Source of the DNA: Periweissella beninensis
GTDB lineage: Bacteria > Bacillota > Bacilli > Lactobacillales > Lactobacillaceae
Assembly: GCF_016908275.1 (NCBI RefSeq)
Contig: NZ_JAFBDN010000007.1
Location: 1 to 64,000 of the forward strand
Direction: 5' to 3'
Length of the DNA: 64,000 nucleotides
How positions within the stretch are numbered: position 1 is the stretch's first letter; the number at the start of each line of letters is the position of its first letter. The notes under the pieces are model-generated. The model saw only the letters and a list, made by a program, of their open reading frames with translations, did no database searches and had not been told where the DNA came from. Below, piece by piece: positions 56,877-64,000 of this stretch. Both the position numbers and the translations under genes were made by a program.

Positions 56877-57794
56877 ATGCAAAAAATAAGCAAACACTTA
56901 CGCTTAAGTTCCCTACTGGTACCGATACTTGGATTAGTGCTCCTTTTAAGTGGTTGTGCGAGCCAACTGAAGGCTTATGATGCGCAACAAAAGCTAGGGC
57001 CGCAACTTAATTATACAATTACCGGGATCGATGCTGGGGCAGGAATTATGGGAAATACCCAGACGGCATTACAGGTGTACGGCTTGAAAACGGCTAATTG
57101 GCAACTACAAACAAGTTCAACGGCGGCAATGACAAGTGCTTTAAATAAAGCAATTCAGTATAAGCAACCGATTGTTATTACTGGTTGGCAACCCCATTGG
57201 ATGTTTACTAAGTATAAACTTAAATTCTTAAAAGATCCTAAAAATGTGTACGGTAAAACGGAAAATATCGATACAATAACGCGCATTGGGTTTAAACAAA
57301 GTAATCCGGCGGTATATAAGTTTTTACAAAATTTTAATTGGACACCAACTGAAATGTCAGGCATTATGCTAAAAGTCAACAATGGGATTGATCCGGCTAA
57401 AGCAGCCCAAGCATATATTGATAAACATCCACAGCAAGTTAAGCAATGGCTAAAAGGCGTCGCTAAGGGACACGGCCAAAAGGTCACAATTGCTTATGTA
57501 GCTTGGGATTCTGAAATTGCTTCAACTAATTTGGTTAAACGTATTTTGGACAAACGAGGCTATCAGGTGACTATTCAAGCAATGGAAGCCCAACCAATGT
57601 GGGCAGCCGTTGCCACTAAGGCCGCTGATATCTCATTAAGTGCTTGGCTCCCAAATACACATGCGATTTACGCTAAACAATATAAAGGTAAATATGTAGA
57701 TGTGCGGGCCAATTTACATGGTGCTAGAACAGGCTTAGCGGTACCAACCTATATGAAAAATATTAATTCAATTGAAGACTTAAAAAATAAGTAG
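56877..57794 (+). CDS. opuAC: Glycine betaine-binding lipoprotein
   Basis: A 305-residue lipoprotein. The signal peptide ends at lipobox LLSGC with Cys27 as the lipidated residue. The mature part is an OpuAC-type binding domain (NYTITGIDAGAGIMG, TGWQPHWMF with aromatic cage Trp, AYVAWDSEIAST, QPMWAAVA, SAWLPNTH) that ends in NSIEDLKNK like its homologues, so it is full length. It delivers betaine to OpuAB. Lies 17 nt after opuAB; a terminator follows. Confidence 0.94.
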   Translation: MQKISKHLRLSSLLVPILGLVLLLSGCASQLKAYDAQQKLGPQLNYTITGIDAGAGIMGNTQTALQVYGLKTANWQLQTSSTAAMTSALNKAIQYKQPIVITGWQPHWMFTKYKLKFLKDPKNVYGKTENIDTITRIGFKQSNPAVYKFLQNFNWTPTEMSGIMLKVNNGIDPAKAAQAYIDKHPQQVKQWLKGVAKGHGQKVTIAYVAWDSEIASTNLVKRILDKRGYQVTIQAMEAQPMWAAVATKAADISLSAWLPNTHAIYAKQYKGKYVDVRANLHGARTGLAVPTYMKNINSIEDLKNK

Positions 57795-57810
57795 GCTTTT
57801 AAATCACAAT

Positions 57811-57848
57811 AAAGGTGTGGACTAAGGATAAGTCCGCACCTTTATTTG
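57811..57848. terminator. Terminator of opuA
   Basis: AAAGGTGTGGACT (57811-57823) pairs with AGTCCGCACCTTT (57831-57843) with one mismatch, followed by T-rich sequence. It lies between convergent genes. Confidence 0.85.
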
Positions 57849-57881
57849 TGCTTGAAAAATTACGAATTAGTTACGGCAGAT

Positions 57882-59099
57882 TTAATTTTCGGTAGTTAGA
57901 AGGTGAGCTAACTTTTCAATCCCTAATTGAATTTGCAAAATACTAACATTAGAGAAATTAAGGCGTGCCCCATTGGTAACATTTGAAACTGGGTATTGCC
58001 CATTACTAGGCACAAAGACAATGTGGGCTTGAGGGAGACAAATTTGCTGCATAAAGTCATTCATATCAAACGCATCTTGATGTTCTAGCCAGATGAAAAA
58101 ACCACCACTAGGTTTAGTAAATTTAAGATTACTGGGCATGTGAATTGTCAAAGCAGTGAGCATTGCCGCTAACTTTGCTTGGTAGCGTACTTTAAGTTGG
58201 TTAATATGAGCGTCTAAGTTAAAATGTTCCAAATAATAGCTTAAGGCTTCAAGGGTCAAGGTGGGTGATTGGACATCAACAGCTGCTTTTAAACCAGCTA
58301 ATTGAGTAATTAGCTTACTAGAACCGACAACATAACCAATTCTTAGCCCCGGTGATAGAATTTTAGAAAAGCTCGAAACAAATAATACACGATCATCAGT
58401 GTCAAAACTCTGGATAGTTGGTTGTGGTTCACCGTGGTAACGCAATTCACGATAAGGTGAGTCTTCGATGATATAAAAATTGTATTCCTTAGCTAGCTGG
58501 GCAAGACGTTGTCGCTTAGGGGTACTCATGGTAATCCCCGTGGGATTTTGAAAATCTGGAATTGTGTATAAAAGTTTAATTTTTTGGCTTGTAGCTTGGC
58601 TCTTTTTAAGTTCATTTTCAAATATCGTTAAGTTAAGACCATCTTCTTCCATGGGAATCTCGTAAAATGTTGGTTCATAAGCCTGAAAAGCGGCAATTGC
58701 TCCCATATAAGTTGGTGCTTCAAGAGCCAAACCCGTTTGAGTATTAAGGAATAGGCGGCTAATTAAATCAATTGCTTGTTGCCCACCTTGAGTAACTAGA
58801 ATGTTTGCAGGATCAAATTGGCCGTTATTGTTAAAGTTATGGCGCGTAATTAATTGTTCACGCAGTTTTAAAGGTCCCTTGGCATCAGTGTATTGAAAGA
58901 TTGCTTGATGTTGATTAGCGATGGCCTGACTAAAAGAAGTCGCCAAGTCAGTCTCAGGAAACAGACTAGTATCTGGATAACCACCAGCAAATGAGATGTT
59001 TTTAGGGTCTGAACTAGCCATAAAGAGGTCTGCCAAACCTGATGGATCACTATTAGCAATGCGATTAGCAAATTGGTTATTGATAGGTGAAGTATTCAT
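57882..59099 (-). CDS. PLP-dependent aminotransferase, class I/II
   Basis: A 405-residue fold-type I aminotransferase of the 2-aminoadipate/aromatic (MocR-like catalytic) group. VTQGGQQAIDLI near 108 is the cofactor phosphate region, PDFQNPTG near 193-200 the conserved Asn motif, and SSFSKILSPGLRIGY near 258 carries the PLP Lys. No helix-turn-helix domain is present, so it is an enzyme rather than a regulator. The start at 59099 is preferred over 59141, which lacks a ribosome site; GAGG is about 11 nt upstream. Substrate unassigned. Confidence 0.88.
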   Translation of the reverse strand: MNTSPINNQFANRIANSDPSGLADLFMASSDPKNISFAGGYPDTSLFPETDLATSFSQAIANQHQAIFQYTDAKGPLKLREQLITRHNFNNNGQFDPANILVTQGGQQAIDLISRLFLNTQTGLALEAPTYMGAIAAFQAYEPTFYEIPMEEDGLNLTIFENELKKSQATSQKIKLLYTIPDFQNPTGITMSTPKRQRLAQLAKEYNFYIIEDSPYRELRYHGEPQPTIQSFDTDDRVLFVSSFSKILSPGLRIGYVVGSSKLITQLAGLKAAVDVQSPTLTLEALSYYLEHFNLDAHINQLKVRYQAKLAAMLTALTIHMPSNLKFTKPSGGFFIWLEHQDAFDMNDFMQQICLPQAHIVFVPSNGQYPVSNVTNGARLNFSNVSILQIQLGIEKLAHLLTTEN

Positions 59100-59336
59100 A
59101 AGTGGACGGTCCTCGTTATCATCGATTTTAGTTATTGACATTAGCTTACTATTTTAATTTAGATGAATCAAGATACACAAATTCATTGTTTTGATGAATT
59201 TTTTTCAACAAATTGATATAACAATGCTCGCTAGGTGTTTATTAAAAATTAAATTATGACTTAGGAATGTATTCTTAATGATAATACAATATTAAATGTC
59301 GGATATAATGGATATACCATTTAGGGGGGGATCGAT

Positions 59337-61322
59337 ATGTTAGTTAAAGGTGGACGTTTACTAATTATGTTAGTGGGGCTTGGCATGCTAATAATTGGTT
59401 TAAAAACAAACCTAGCAGGCGCAACTAATTATGCATTGCAACCAATCATGGCAATCGTGCTAATGGGCATGCTAGCAGTACTACTAGTATTAGGGGGGTT
59501 ATTGTTAAATCGGGTTTTCAATCAAATGTCGCATAAAATGCTTTGGCTATTAATTATTACGGTGTATCTTAGCATAGTAGGGATTCAATTATTAATCATC
59601 AAAAATTTCACACCTTCATTTGTCCGGGATCCATTTCGAGTGATTAATACAGCAATTAGCCTTAGTCAGCACCAATTGCAATGGCCCATTTATTTTTCAA
59701 GGGCCACCAACAATGTCAATATAACGGTTATTTTGGCGCAACTTTTAAAAATAACGCATTTTTTACCAGTTAGCCCAATTTTACAGGTTCGTCTCTGGCA
59801 ATTAGCGTTAGTGCAACTAGTAATATTGGTGATGTTAGTAAACACGTATTTAATAACGAAAAAGTTAAGTACAGTATTAATGACCTTAATATGGACCTTA
59901 ATTATCCCGTTTTTTTATACCTATAATTTGCTAGTATTTTATTCAGACATTTGGATTATGCTAGGTTTTGGGATAGTAACTTTAAGTGCTTTATTACTTA
60001 ACAACACTAAAAAACCATTAATACAAGGGTTGGTGCTATTATTAGCGGGTAGTAGTGCGTTGATTACGCAACTAATTAAGCCTAATTTTATTGTTGTCAT
60101 TCCAGCTTTACTGATTTGGTTAGTGATGTGTCAAGCAAAGGATCAGGTGCCTAAAAAAAGTGGGCTACTCGTGGTGACCATTAGTGTTGCAGTCATTTGT
60201 GCATTTCCCGTTAATAAATTGATTGATCAAGCAGTTAATTTTGAACCAGTTGAGCGCTATGAGTTTCCAATTCAACACTGGATGATGATGGGACTTAATC
60301 TAAAAAGCGGTGGCACTTATTCTCAAGCAGATGTACAATTAACGGCTAGGCAGGCCACTTTAACAGCTAAAAAGCAACAAGATACGGCAATCATAAAAGC
60401 ACGTTTAGAAAAGATGTCATTAAAACAAATTAGTCAATTATTTGTAACTAAATTAACGAACTTACAAAATCAAGGAAAGTTAAATCATAATTATCTTGAT
60501 GGCTACGTCAAGGCGCCCAAGTGGTATTTGCAACGGCGTTTATTCGTTGATAATGGTATTACTAATTTGACCCGTCTTGGCATGGTTATTTTATATGGCC
60601 TGGCCTTGTATACTATTATGATGAGCCTTTTCTTTGGCCGACGAAATGCCCATACTTTGTTAGCGGTGCTACTAATATTGGGCTTAATTGTCTTTCATAC
60701 CCTAATGTGGGAAGCCAATAATCGGTATGGTGAAGCAATGCTAATTCCCTTACTTTGCATAGTAACCACTGGTTTTGAACAGGCAAGCGAGTTAACAAAG
60801 AAGTGGTCGCTAAAGGGCTGGTTGGCGGTAACCTTTTTAGCTAGTTGTCTCATGGCTTTCTTGGGGGATCAACAGTCAATAGCGACTTCCCAAAAACTTA
60901 AGCAACCCCTAGTTAAAATAACTGGTCAATATGCCAATTGTGGTGGTGGTTTCAATTATCAACCAGTTTCGCTCGCACCAAAGCAACGTTTAGTACAAAG
61001 CGTAACGTTACCAGTTAGTGCCAAAAAATTACAAATTTTAGCGTATGGTCATCAAAATATCCGCTTTAATTTGTATTATCACCATAAATTAATTTATCAA
61101 GTGGCAAATATTACAAGTAAACAACGGCACTTAAATATGAATCATGATTTCAATATTTATGTCTACCATACATTTAAGCCCGGTAAGTATAAGTTGGTTT
61201 TTACTAATTCTCAGCATACAATTGGTAAAGTTAGGGTGCAAAAAGCAGCTTACAAGTTGCAAGAAGGGCAAATAAAAGAATTATCCGGCAATGCTTCTTT
61301 TATTTTTGCCTTTTCTCGTTAA
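59337..61322 (+). CDS. Large polytopic membrane protein, GT-C glycosyltransferase-like
   Basis: The 661-residue product has about 12 hydrophobic segments over residues 1-530, then a soluble C-terminal domain of about 130 residues, likely outside. After the second or third helix, RDPFRVINTAI and YFSRATNNVNIT (about 100-132) recall the loop of PMT/GT39-type enzymes, whose catalytic Asp lies in such a motif. It may transfer sugar from a polyprenyl-phosphate donor to a wall polymer or protein, but this is an inference. AGGGGGGGATCG precedes the ATG. Monocistronic. Confidence 0.55.
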   Translation: MLVKGGRLLIMLVGLGMLIIGLKTNLAGATNYALQPIMAIVLMGMLAVLLVLGGLLLNRVFNQMSHKMLWLLIITVYLSIVGIQLLIIKNFTPSFVRDPFRVINTAISLSQHQLQWPIYFSRATNNVNITVILAQLLKITHFLPVSPILQVRLWQLALVQLVILVMLVNTYLITKKLSTVLMTLIWTLIIPFFYTYNLLVFYSDIWIMLGFGIVTLSALLLNNTKKPLIQGLVLLLAGSSALITQLIKPNFIVVIPALLIWLVMCQAKDQVPKKSGLLVVTISVAVICAFPVNKLIDQAVNFEPVERYEFPIQHWMMMGLNLKSGGTYSQADVQLTARQATLTAKKQQDTAIIKARLEKMSLKQISQLFVTKLTNLQNQGKLNHNYLDGYVKAPKWYLQRRLFVDNGITNLTRLGMVILYGLALYTIMMSLFFGRRNAHTLLAVLLILGLIVFHTLMWEANNRYGEAMLIPLLCIVTTGFEQASELTKKWSLKGWLAVTFLASCLMAFLGDQQSIATSQKLKQPLVKITGQYANCGGGFNYQPVSLAPKQRLVQSVTLPVSAKKLQILAYGHQNIRFNLYYHHKLIYQVANITSKQRHLNMNHDFNIYVYHTFKPGKYKLVFTNSQHTIGKVRVQKAAYKLQEGQIKELSGNASFIFAFSR

Positions 61323-61340
61323 GGTTGAAGCGAAAAAAAT

Positions 61341-61376
61341 AAACAGGACTGAAGTTATCAAAATTCAGTCCTGTTT
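61341..61376. terminator. Bidirectional terminator
   Basis: A perfect 13-bp stem, AAACAGGACTGAA (61341-61353) with TTCAGTCCTGTTT (61364-61376), with A- and T-runs on the flanks, between convergent genes. Confidence 0.9.
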
Positions 61377-61446
61377 ACTTTTTTAGCAAGAAAATCATTG
61401 CTTAATCACTTTAGTGACGAACATTTAAAACTAATTGGCTTTACTA

Positions 61447-62964
61447 CTAACCCAGAAAATGACGTAGCTGAGCTTGTTTATTAATCAATGCAGTGACGGC
61501 AACACTGGCGCCATCCTTAATATTCACAATTTGTTGGGCTAATTGATAATGTAATTCCTGCTCTTGAGTTTGGGGCTTAATTTCAAAGGCTAAGATATTT
61601 TGTAAGGTTTCAATATCTTTTTTTACATCATTCCAAGCCGGGTTATTAGCGGCTAAAATGGCTAATGAATCTAGATTTAGGTAGGCAGCTAGTTCAGTAA
61701 AATCTTTTTTCATGTTGGGATAATGACGGACAAAGACACCTAGTTCACGGGCATTAAGCGAAGCCAAGGCCCGCCCAAAGCCAATAAATTCTGGTGGGAC
61801 ACCAATCGCATAAAATGAGCCCGAAAAATTAATGGCTCGTGGTAGTGCTAGCCCATCAACTTCTCTGGAATAGCCTAATACGCCAACATGTTGGCGCCGA
61901 TCACGCCGCTTTGGAAAGGCCTTAAAGATGGGCTGCATATCAAGAATTAAGTTATCCAAGGTATGGCGATAAAATTCAGCAGATTTTTTGGCCACATTAA
62001 TTAAAATGGCTTGTTCGTTAGCACTAATTTCAAGTGGTTTCACATGAGGTAAGGTTGTCTTTAATTGCTGAATAGCTTGTTGAACGGTTGCTAGTGGATA
62101 ATCATATCTAAACGCCGATTGAACAGTGACTGTACGCACACCCGCAAATTCTTGCACAAAGCGTTCGATTCGGTTAGGGGCTAGGCCACCTCTAAAGATT
62201 GCTGAACCCATGCCAGTAATTGGGTAAATATCAATATTTTCAGCTTTAGCAAATTCATATAAGCGCGCAATAGCTAGTTTATTACCAGTGATTGCATTCA
62301 TAAAGCCAGAGGATAGTGCTGAATCAGATCCAGCTAAAAACACCCGCAGATATGGGGGCTTGAAGCCAAAATGTTTCTCATGTAGATCAAGATATTGTTT
62401 GAGAATTTCAGGAGCATGTAATTGAGTTTCAAACCCTTCAAATAAAGGAATCATTTCAATATAGGGTGTGTTTTGGCGTTGGGCGGTAAATACTTGTGTT
62501 TTAAAGGTTGCTAATTTTTCAAATAATTTTTGCATTTCAATAATTTGATCAGCGCGTTCGGCCATCGGTAAAATCGCTTCAAACAAAGGACGTTGAGCAA
62601 ATTGTAAGTCATGGGCAAAGTCTTCTGAGGAAAGAAAAGCAGTCATTGCTTGCATTAAACTATAGCCTTTTTCTTCCCAGATATTAGGGAATCGGAAGGT
62701 TATAAATTTGTCGCGCCCCAATTGATGCTCTTTAAAATAATCATATTTTGTTGAAAAAAGACGATCGATAACAGCAGCATCAGCGTGTTTACCTTCCCAA
62801 TCCCACATATATTCATCAACATCAAGAGTAGCAAAATTTTCAAACGCTTCAACTGTTTCGGTATAAGCTGAAATAAAGGGATTTTGGTTGACATCCCAAA
62901 ATGCTGCATGCGCATTATCTGGATGTTGTGTCCCCATTGTAACTGGAATGTTTCTTTTTGACAT
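61447..62964 (-). CDS. ppcA: Phosphoenolpyruvate carboxylase, archaeal type (PpcA)
   Basis: A 505-residue PEPC of the short archaeal class, converting PEP and bicarbonate to oxaloacetate. The N-terminus NIPVTMGTQHPDNAHA is diagnostic; VFLAGSDSALSSGFMN near 243, ITGMGSAIFRGGLAPNR near 279 and the HVGVLGYSR region near 394 are conserved. It is about half the length of the classical bacterial enzyme. Among bacteria this type is mainly known from Leuconostocaceae and some clostridia. The start at 62964 has AAAGGAG 7 nt upstream; a longer reading to 63066 covers the leader. It supplies oxaloacetate for aspartate and citrate-linked metabolism. Confidence 0.93.
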   Translation of the reverse strand: MSKRNIPVTMGTQHPDNAHAAFWDVNQNPFISAYTETVEAFENFATLDVDEYMWDWEGKHADAAVIDRLFSTKYDYFKEHQLGRDKFITFRFPNIWEEKGYSLMQAMTAFLSSEDFAHDLQFAQRPLFEAILPMAERADQIIEMQKLFEKLATFKTQVFTAQRQNTPYIEMIPLFEGFETQLHAPEILKQYLDLHEKHFGFKPPYLRVFLAGSDSALSSGFMNAITGNKLAIARLYEFAKAENIDIYPITGMGSAIFRGGLAPNRIERFVQEFAGVRTVTVQSAFRYDYPLATVQQAIQQLKTTLPHVKPLEISANEQAILINVAKKSAEFYRHTLDNLILDMQPIFKAFPKRRDRRQHVGVLGYSREVDGLALPRAINFSGSFYAIGVPPEFIGFGRALASLNARELGVFVRHYPNMKKDFTELAAYLNLDSLAILAANNPAWNDVKKDIETLQNILAFEIKPQTQEQELHYQLAQQIVNIKDGASVAVTALINKQAQLRHFLG

Positions 62965-63125
62965 GGCGAACTCCTTTTGGTTTGGGAAAGATTTATTATA
63001 GCTAATTATGCCATAAATAGCCTTAAGATTAACCCTAAAATCGTATTTTTTTAAAATCCTGAGCATAAAAATTTTTAATGATAGTCAACGTTCTGCGTAA
63101 AGGATTTCAATAGGTTTAAATTTTA

Positions 63126-63240
63126 GGCGTGTTTGCTAGGGAGCACTTGTCTGAGACGGACGGTTTGAAGGACCTACAATGCCTTGCCATGCATAAAATG
63201 GTTATAACTGAGAGATGCGTGTTTGCATAGTGATTAGGAA
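63126..63240. other. Locally G/C-richer noncoding block, possible structured RNA
   Basis: Within a 240-bp gap, this stretch is clearly less AT-rich than its flanks and holds several small hairpins: TGCT/AGCA (63130-63141), GTC/GAC around TGA, CCAT/ATGG (63187-63201) and ATGC/GCAT (63216-63229). GCGTGTTTGC occurs twice as a direct repeat. No open frame or known tRNA is seen. Orientation is unknown; it may be a small RNA or a leader of the gene at 63306. Confidence 0.35.
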
Positions 63241-63245
63241 AAACT

Positions 63246-63276
63246 TTGCAACAGACTAAATTTAGTCTGTTATAAT
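63246..63276 (+). promoter_or_regulatory. Promoter with 22-bp palindrome filling a 19-bp spacer
   Basis: TTGCAA (63246-63251) and TATAAT (63271-63276) are separated by 19 nt. The perfect palindrome AACAGACTAAA/TTTAGTCTGTT occupies 63250-63271, exactly between them. A 19-bp spacer with a centred palindrome is the hallmark of MerR-activated promoters, though a TetR-like repressor site is also possible. Confidence 0.6.
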
Positions 63277-63305
63277 TAAAAAGAAAAGGAAGCGAGAGGA
63301 CGTTT

Positions 63306-64000
63306 ATGGACTTACAAGAATTTAGTCAGAAATTTGGCATCGATACGACAACTAGTTTTCAATATAATAACGAAAATTTTAACTTATTATTTTCACGCTA
63401 TGAAAATGGCAACTGGTGTCTTAACCTAATTTCTGATCAAAATCCAATTGGGGAGATTAATGCGGATATAGTACCAGCTAATGAGTTAACAGTAGCAACA
63501 AAAGCGCTGTTAGCGGATGATTTTATTGTCATTAGTTCACAGCAACAAGCATATTTAAAGTTGTTAAGTAATGCTAACGTAATTATTAATCATCCCTTTT
63601 TCATGGAAAAAGTGGAAAATTATAGTAAAGGCCGGCTAGTTACGAAAGATGCATATCAGTTACATCCCGACTTTATAACGTATATTAAAAAACAAGTAAA
63701 GGTTAATCTAAAAGGGGCTCGAAATTTAGCTACGGTAGGCTTTATTATTAATAAACCGAGTGACGGTTTTGATCGAATTATCTTTGATCGTGATCGGCAA
63801 CTACGCGATAATCCTGAGCTAGCGCTGAACAATGGTGGTATAGCTGATAACGCCAAATCAGGCCGGCCAGAGATTGCCCCTGCACTGAAAGTTCAAGCAA
63901 CGAATGTTTTAGAAGATTTGGCATATGTTGACAGTGAGGGTAATCCAATTGAAGTTGGCTTACGGGTTAAAAAATATGCTGTTGATGGTGCTTTTTATCT
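63306..64000 (+). CDS. Unrecognised protein, partial (runs off window)
   Basis: An open frame of at least 231 codons starts at ATG 63306, with GAGG 6 nt upstream, and continues past the window edge. The product begins MDLQEFSQKFGIDTT; it is soluble, has no signal peptide, and contains a segment rich in charged residues and Gly/Asn (about 155-205, e.g. IIFDRDRQLRDNPE). No family was recognised. Its promoter carries the 22-bp palindrome described above, so it is probably tightly regulated. Confidence 0.65.
   Translation, partial: MDLQEFSQKFGIDTTTSFQYNNENFNLLFSRYENGNWCLNLISDQNPIGEINADIVPANELTVATKALLADDFIVISSQQQAYLKLLSNANVIINHPFFMEKVENYSKGRLVTKDAYQLHPDFITYIKKQVKVNLKGARNLATVGFIINKPSDGFDRIIFDRDRQLRDNPELALNNGGIADNAKSGRPEIAPALKVQATNVLEDLAYVDSEGNPIEVGLRVKKYAVDGAFY

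Overview
The window is 64 kb of AT-rich, gene-dense chromosome from a lactic acid bacterium (order Lactobacillales). The best fit is the Leuconostocaceae (Weissella/Leuconostoc/Oenococcus side). The reasons are a complete mevalonate operon with type 2 IPP isomerase, an archaeal-type PEP carboxylase (a Leuconostocaceae trait), an ECF folate S component under a tetrahydrofolate riboswitch, fused DnaQ-DinG, and SpxH/Spx/MecA/CoiA proteins with lactobacillus-like features. The genus is an inference. No rRNA, tRNA, CRISPR array, complete insertion sequence or prophage was seen.

Layout. 0.1-1 kb: folT under a THF riboswitch. 1.1-4.6 kb: yunD-like nucleotidase, yutD, yutF and a TIGR01906 membrane protein. 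4.8-10 kb: spxH, then the relQ-nadK-rluD-mgtE operon and an unknown basic protein. 10-15 kb: a decayed accessory locus, with aroE carrying two in-frame stops, a flavodoxin, a LysR regulator, and a fumarate-reductase-like flavoprotein deleted into an FMN reductase; it looks like the remains of a quinate/shikimate reduction module. 15.2-19.3 kb: mvaK1-mvaD-mvaK2-fni on the minus strand. 19.5-27.4 kb: dinG, polA, mutM, coaE, gmk, rpoZ. 27.7-30.1 kb: a three-gene operon of unknown function whose last product resembles an all-alpha dUTPase without its metal ligands. 30.4-36 kb: ribokinase, M20 peptidase, RsmF-type methyltransferase, ytxG/ytxH-like envelope proteins. 36.5-44 kb: the PP2C phosphatase/PASTA kinase pair, then uppS-cdsA-rseP-proS. 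44.1-51.2 kb: ABM-like protein, MBL hydrolase, spx, mecA, coiA, pepF, TSUP permease. 51.3-54.5 kb: small unknown proteins, a DenV-like protein, a YdcF pseudogene, glutathione peroxidase. 54.8-57.8 kb: three-gene OpuA-type glycine betaine transporter. 57.9-64 kb: aminotransferase, GT-C-like membrane protein, PEP carboxylase, and an unrecognised gene that runs off the window.

How the genes work together. Isoprenoid and envelope supply recurs: mevalonate to IPP, UppS to undecaprenyl-PP, CdsA to CDP-diacylglycerol, and the PASTA kinase/phosphatase pair that senses cell-wall state. The Spx stress axis is present in two separate places (spx with mecA, and its adaptor spxH with relQ), although these genes are commonly close together in other Firmicutes. 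The DNA maintenance block (dinG, polA, mutM) reads into coaE, and a strong promoter before gmk starts the gmk-rpoZ pair.

The most unusual items are the unknown 27.7-30.1 kb operon, the decayed hydroaromatic locus, several exceptionally long perfect inverted repeats (61 bp at 51.3 kb, 62 bp at 11.9 kb, and a probable operator before rbsK), a palindrome set exactly in a 19-bp promoter spacer before the last gene, and a dispersed noncoding repeat found at 0.1, 10.3 and 50.2 kb.
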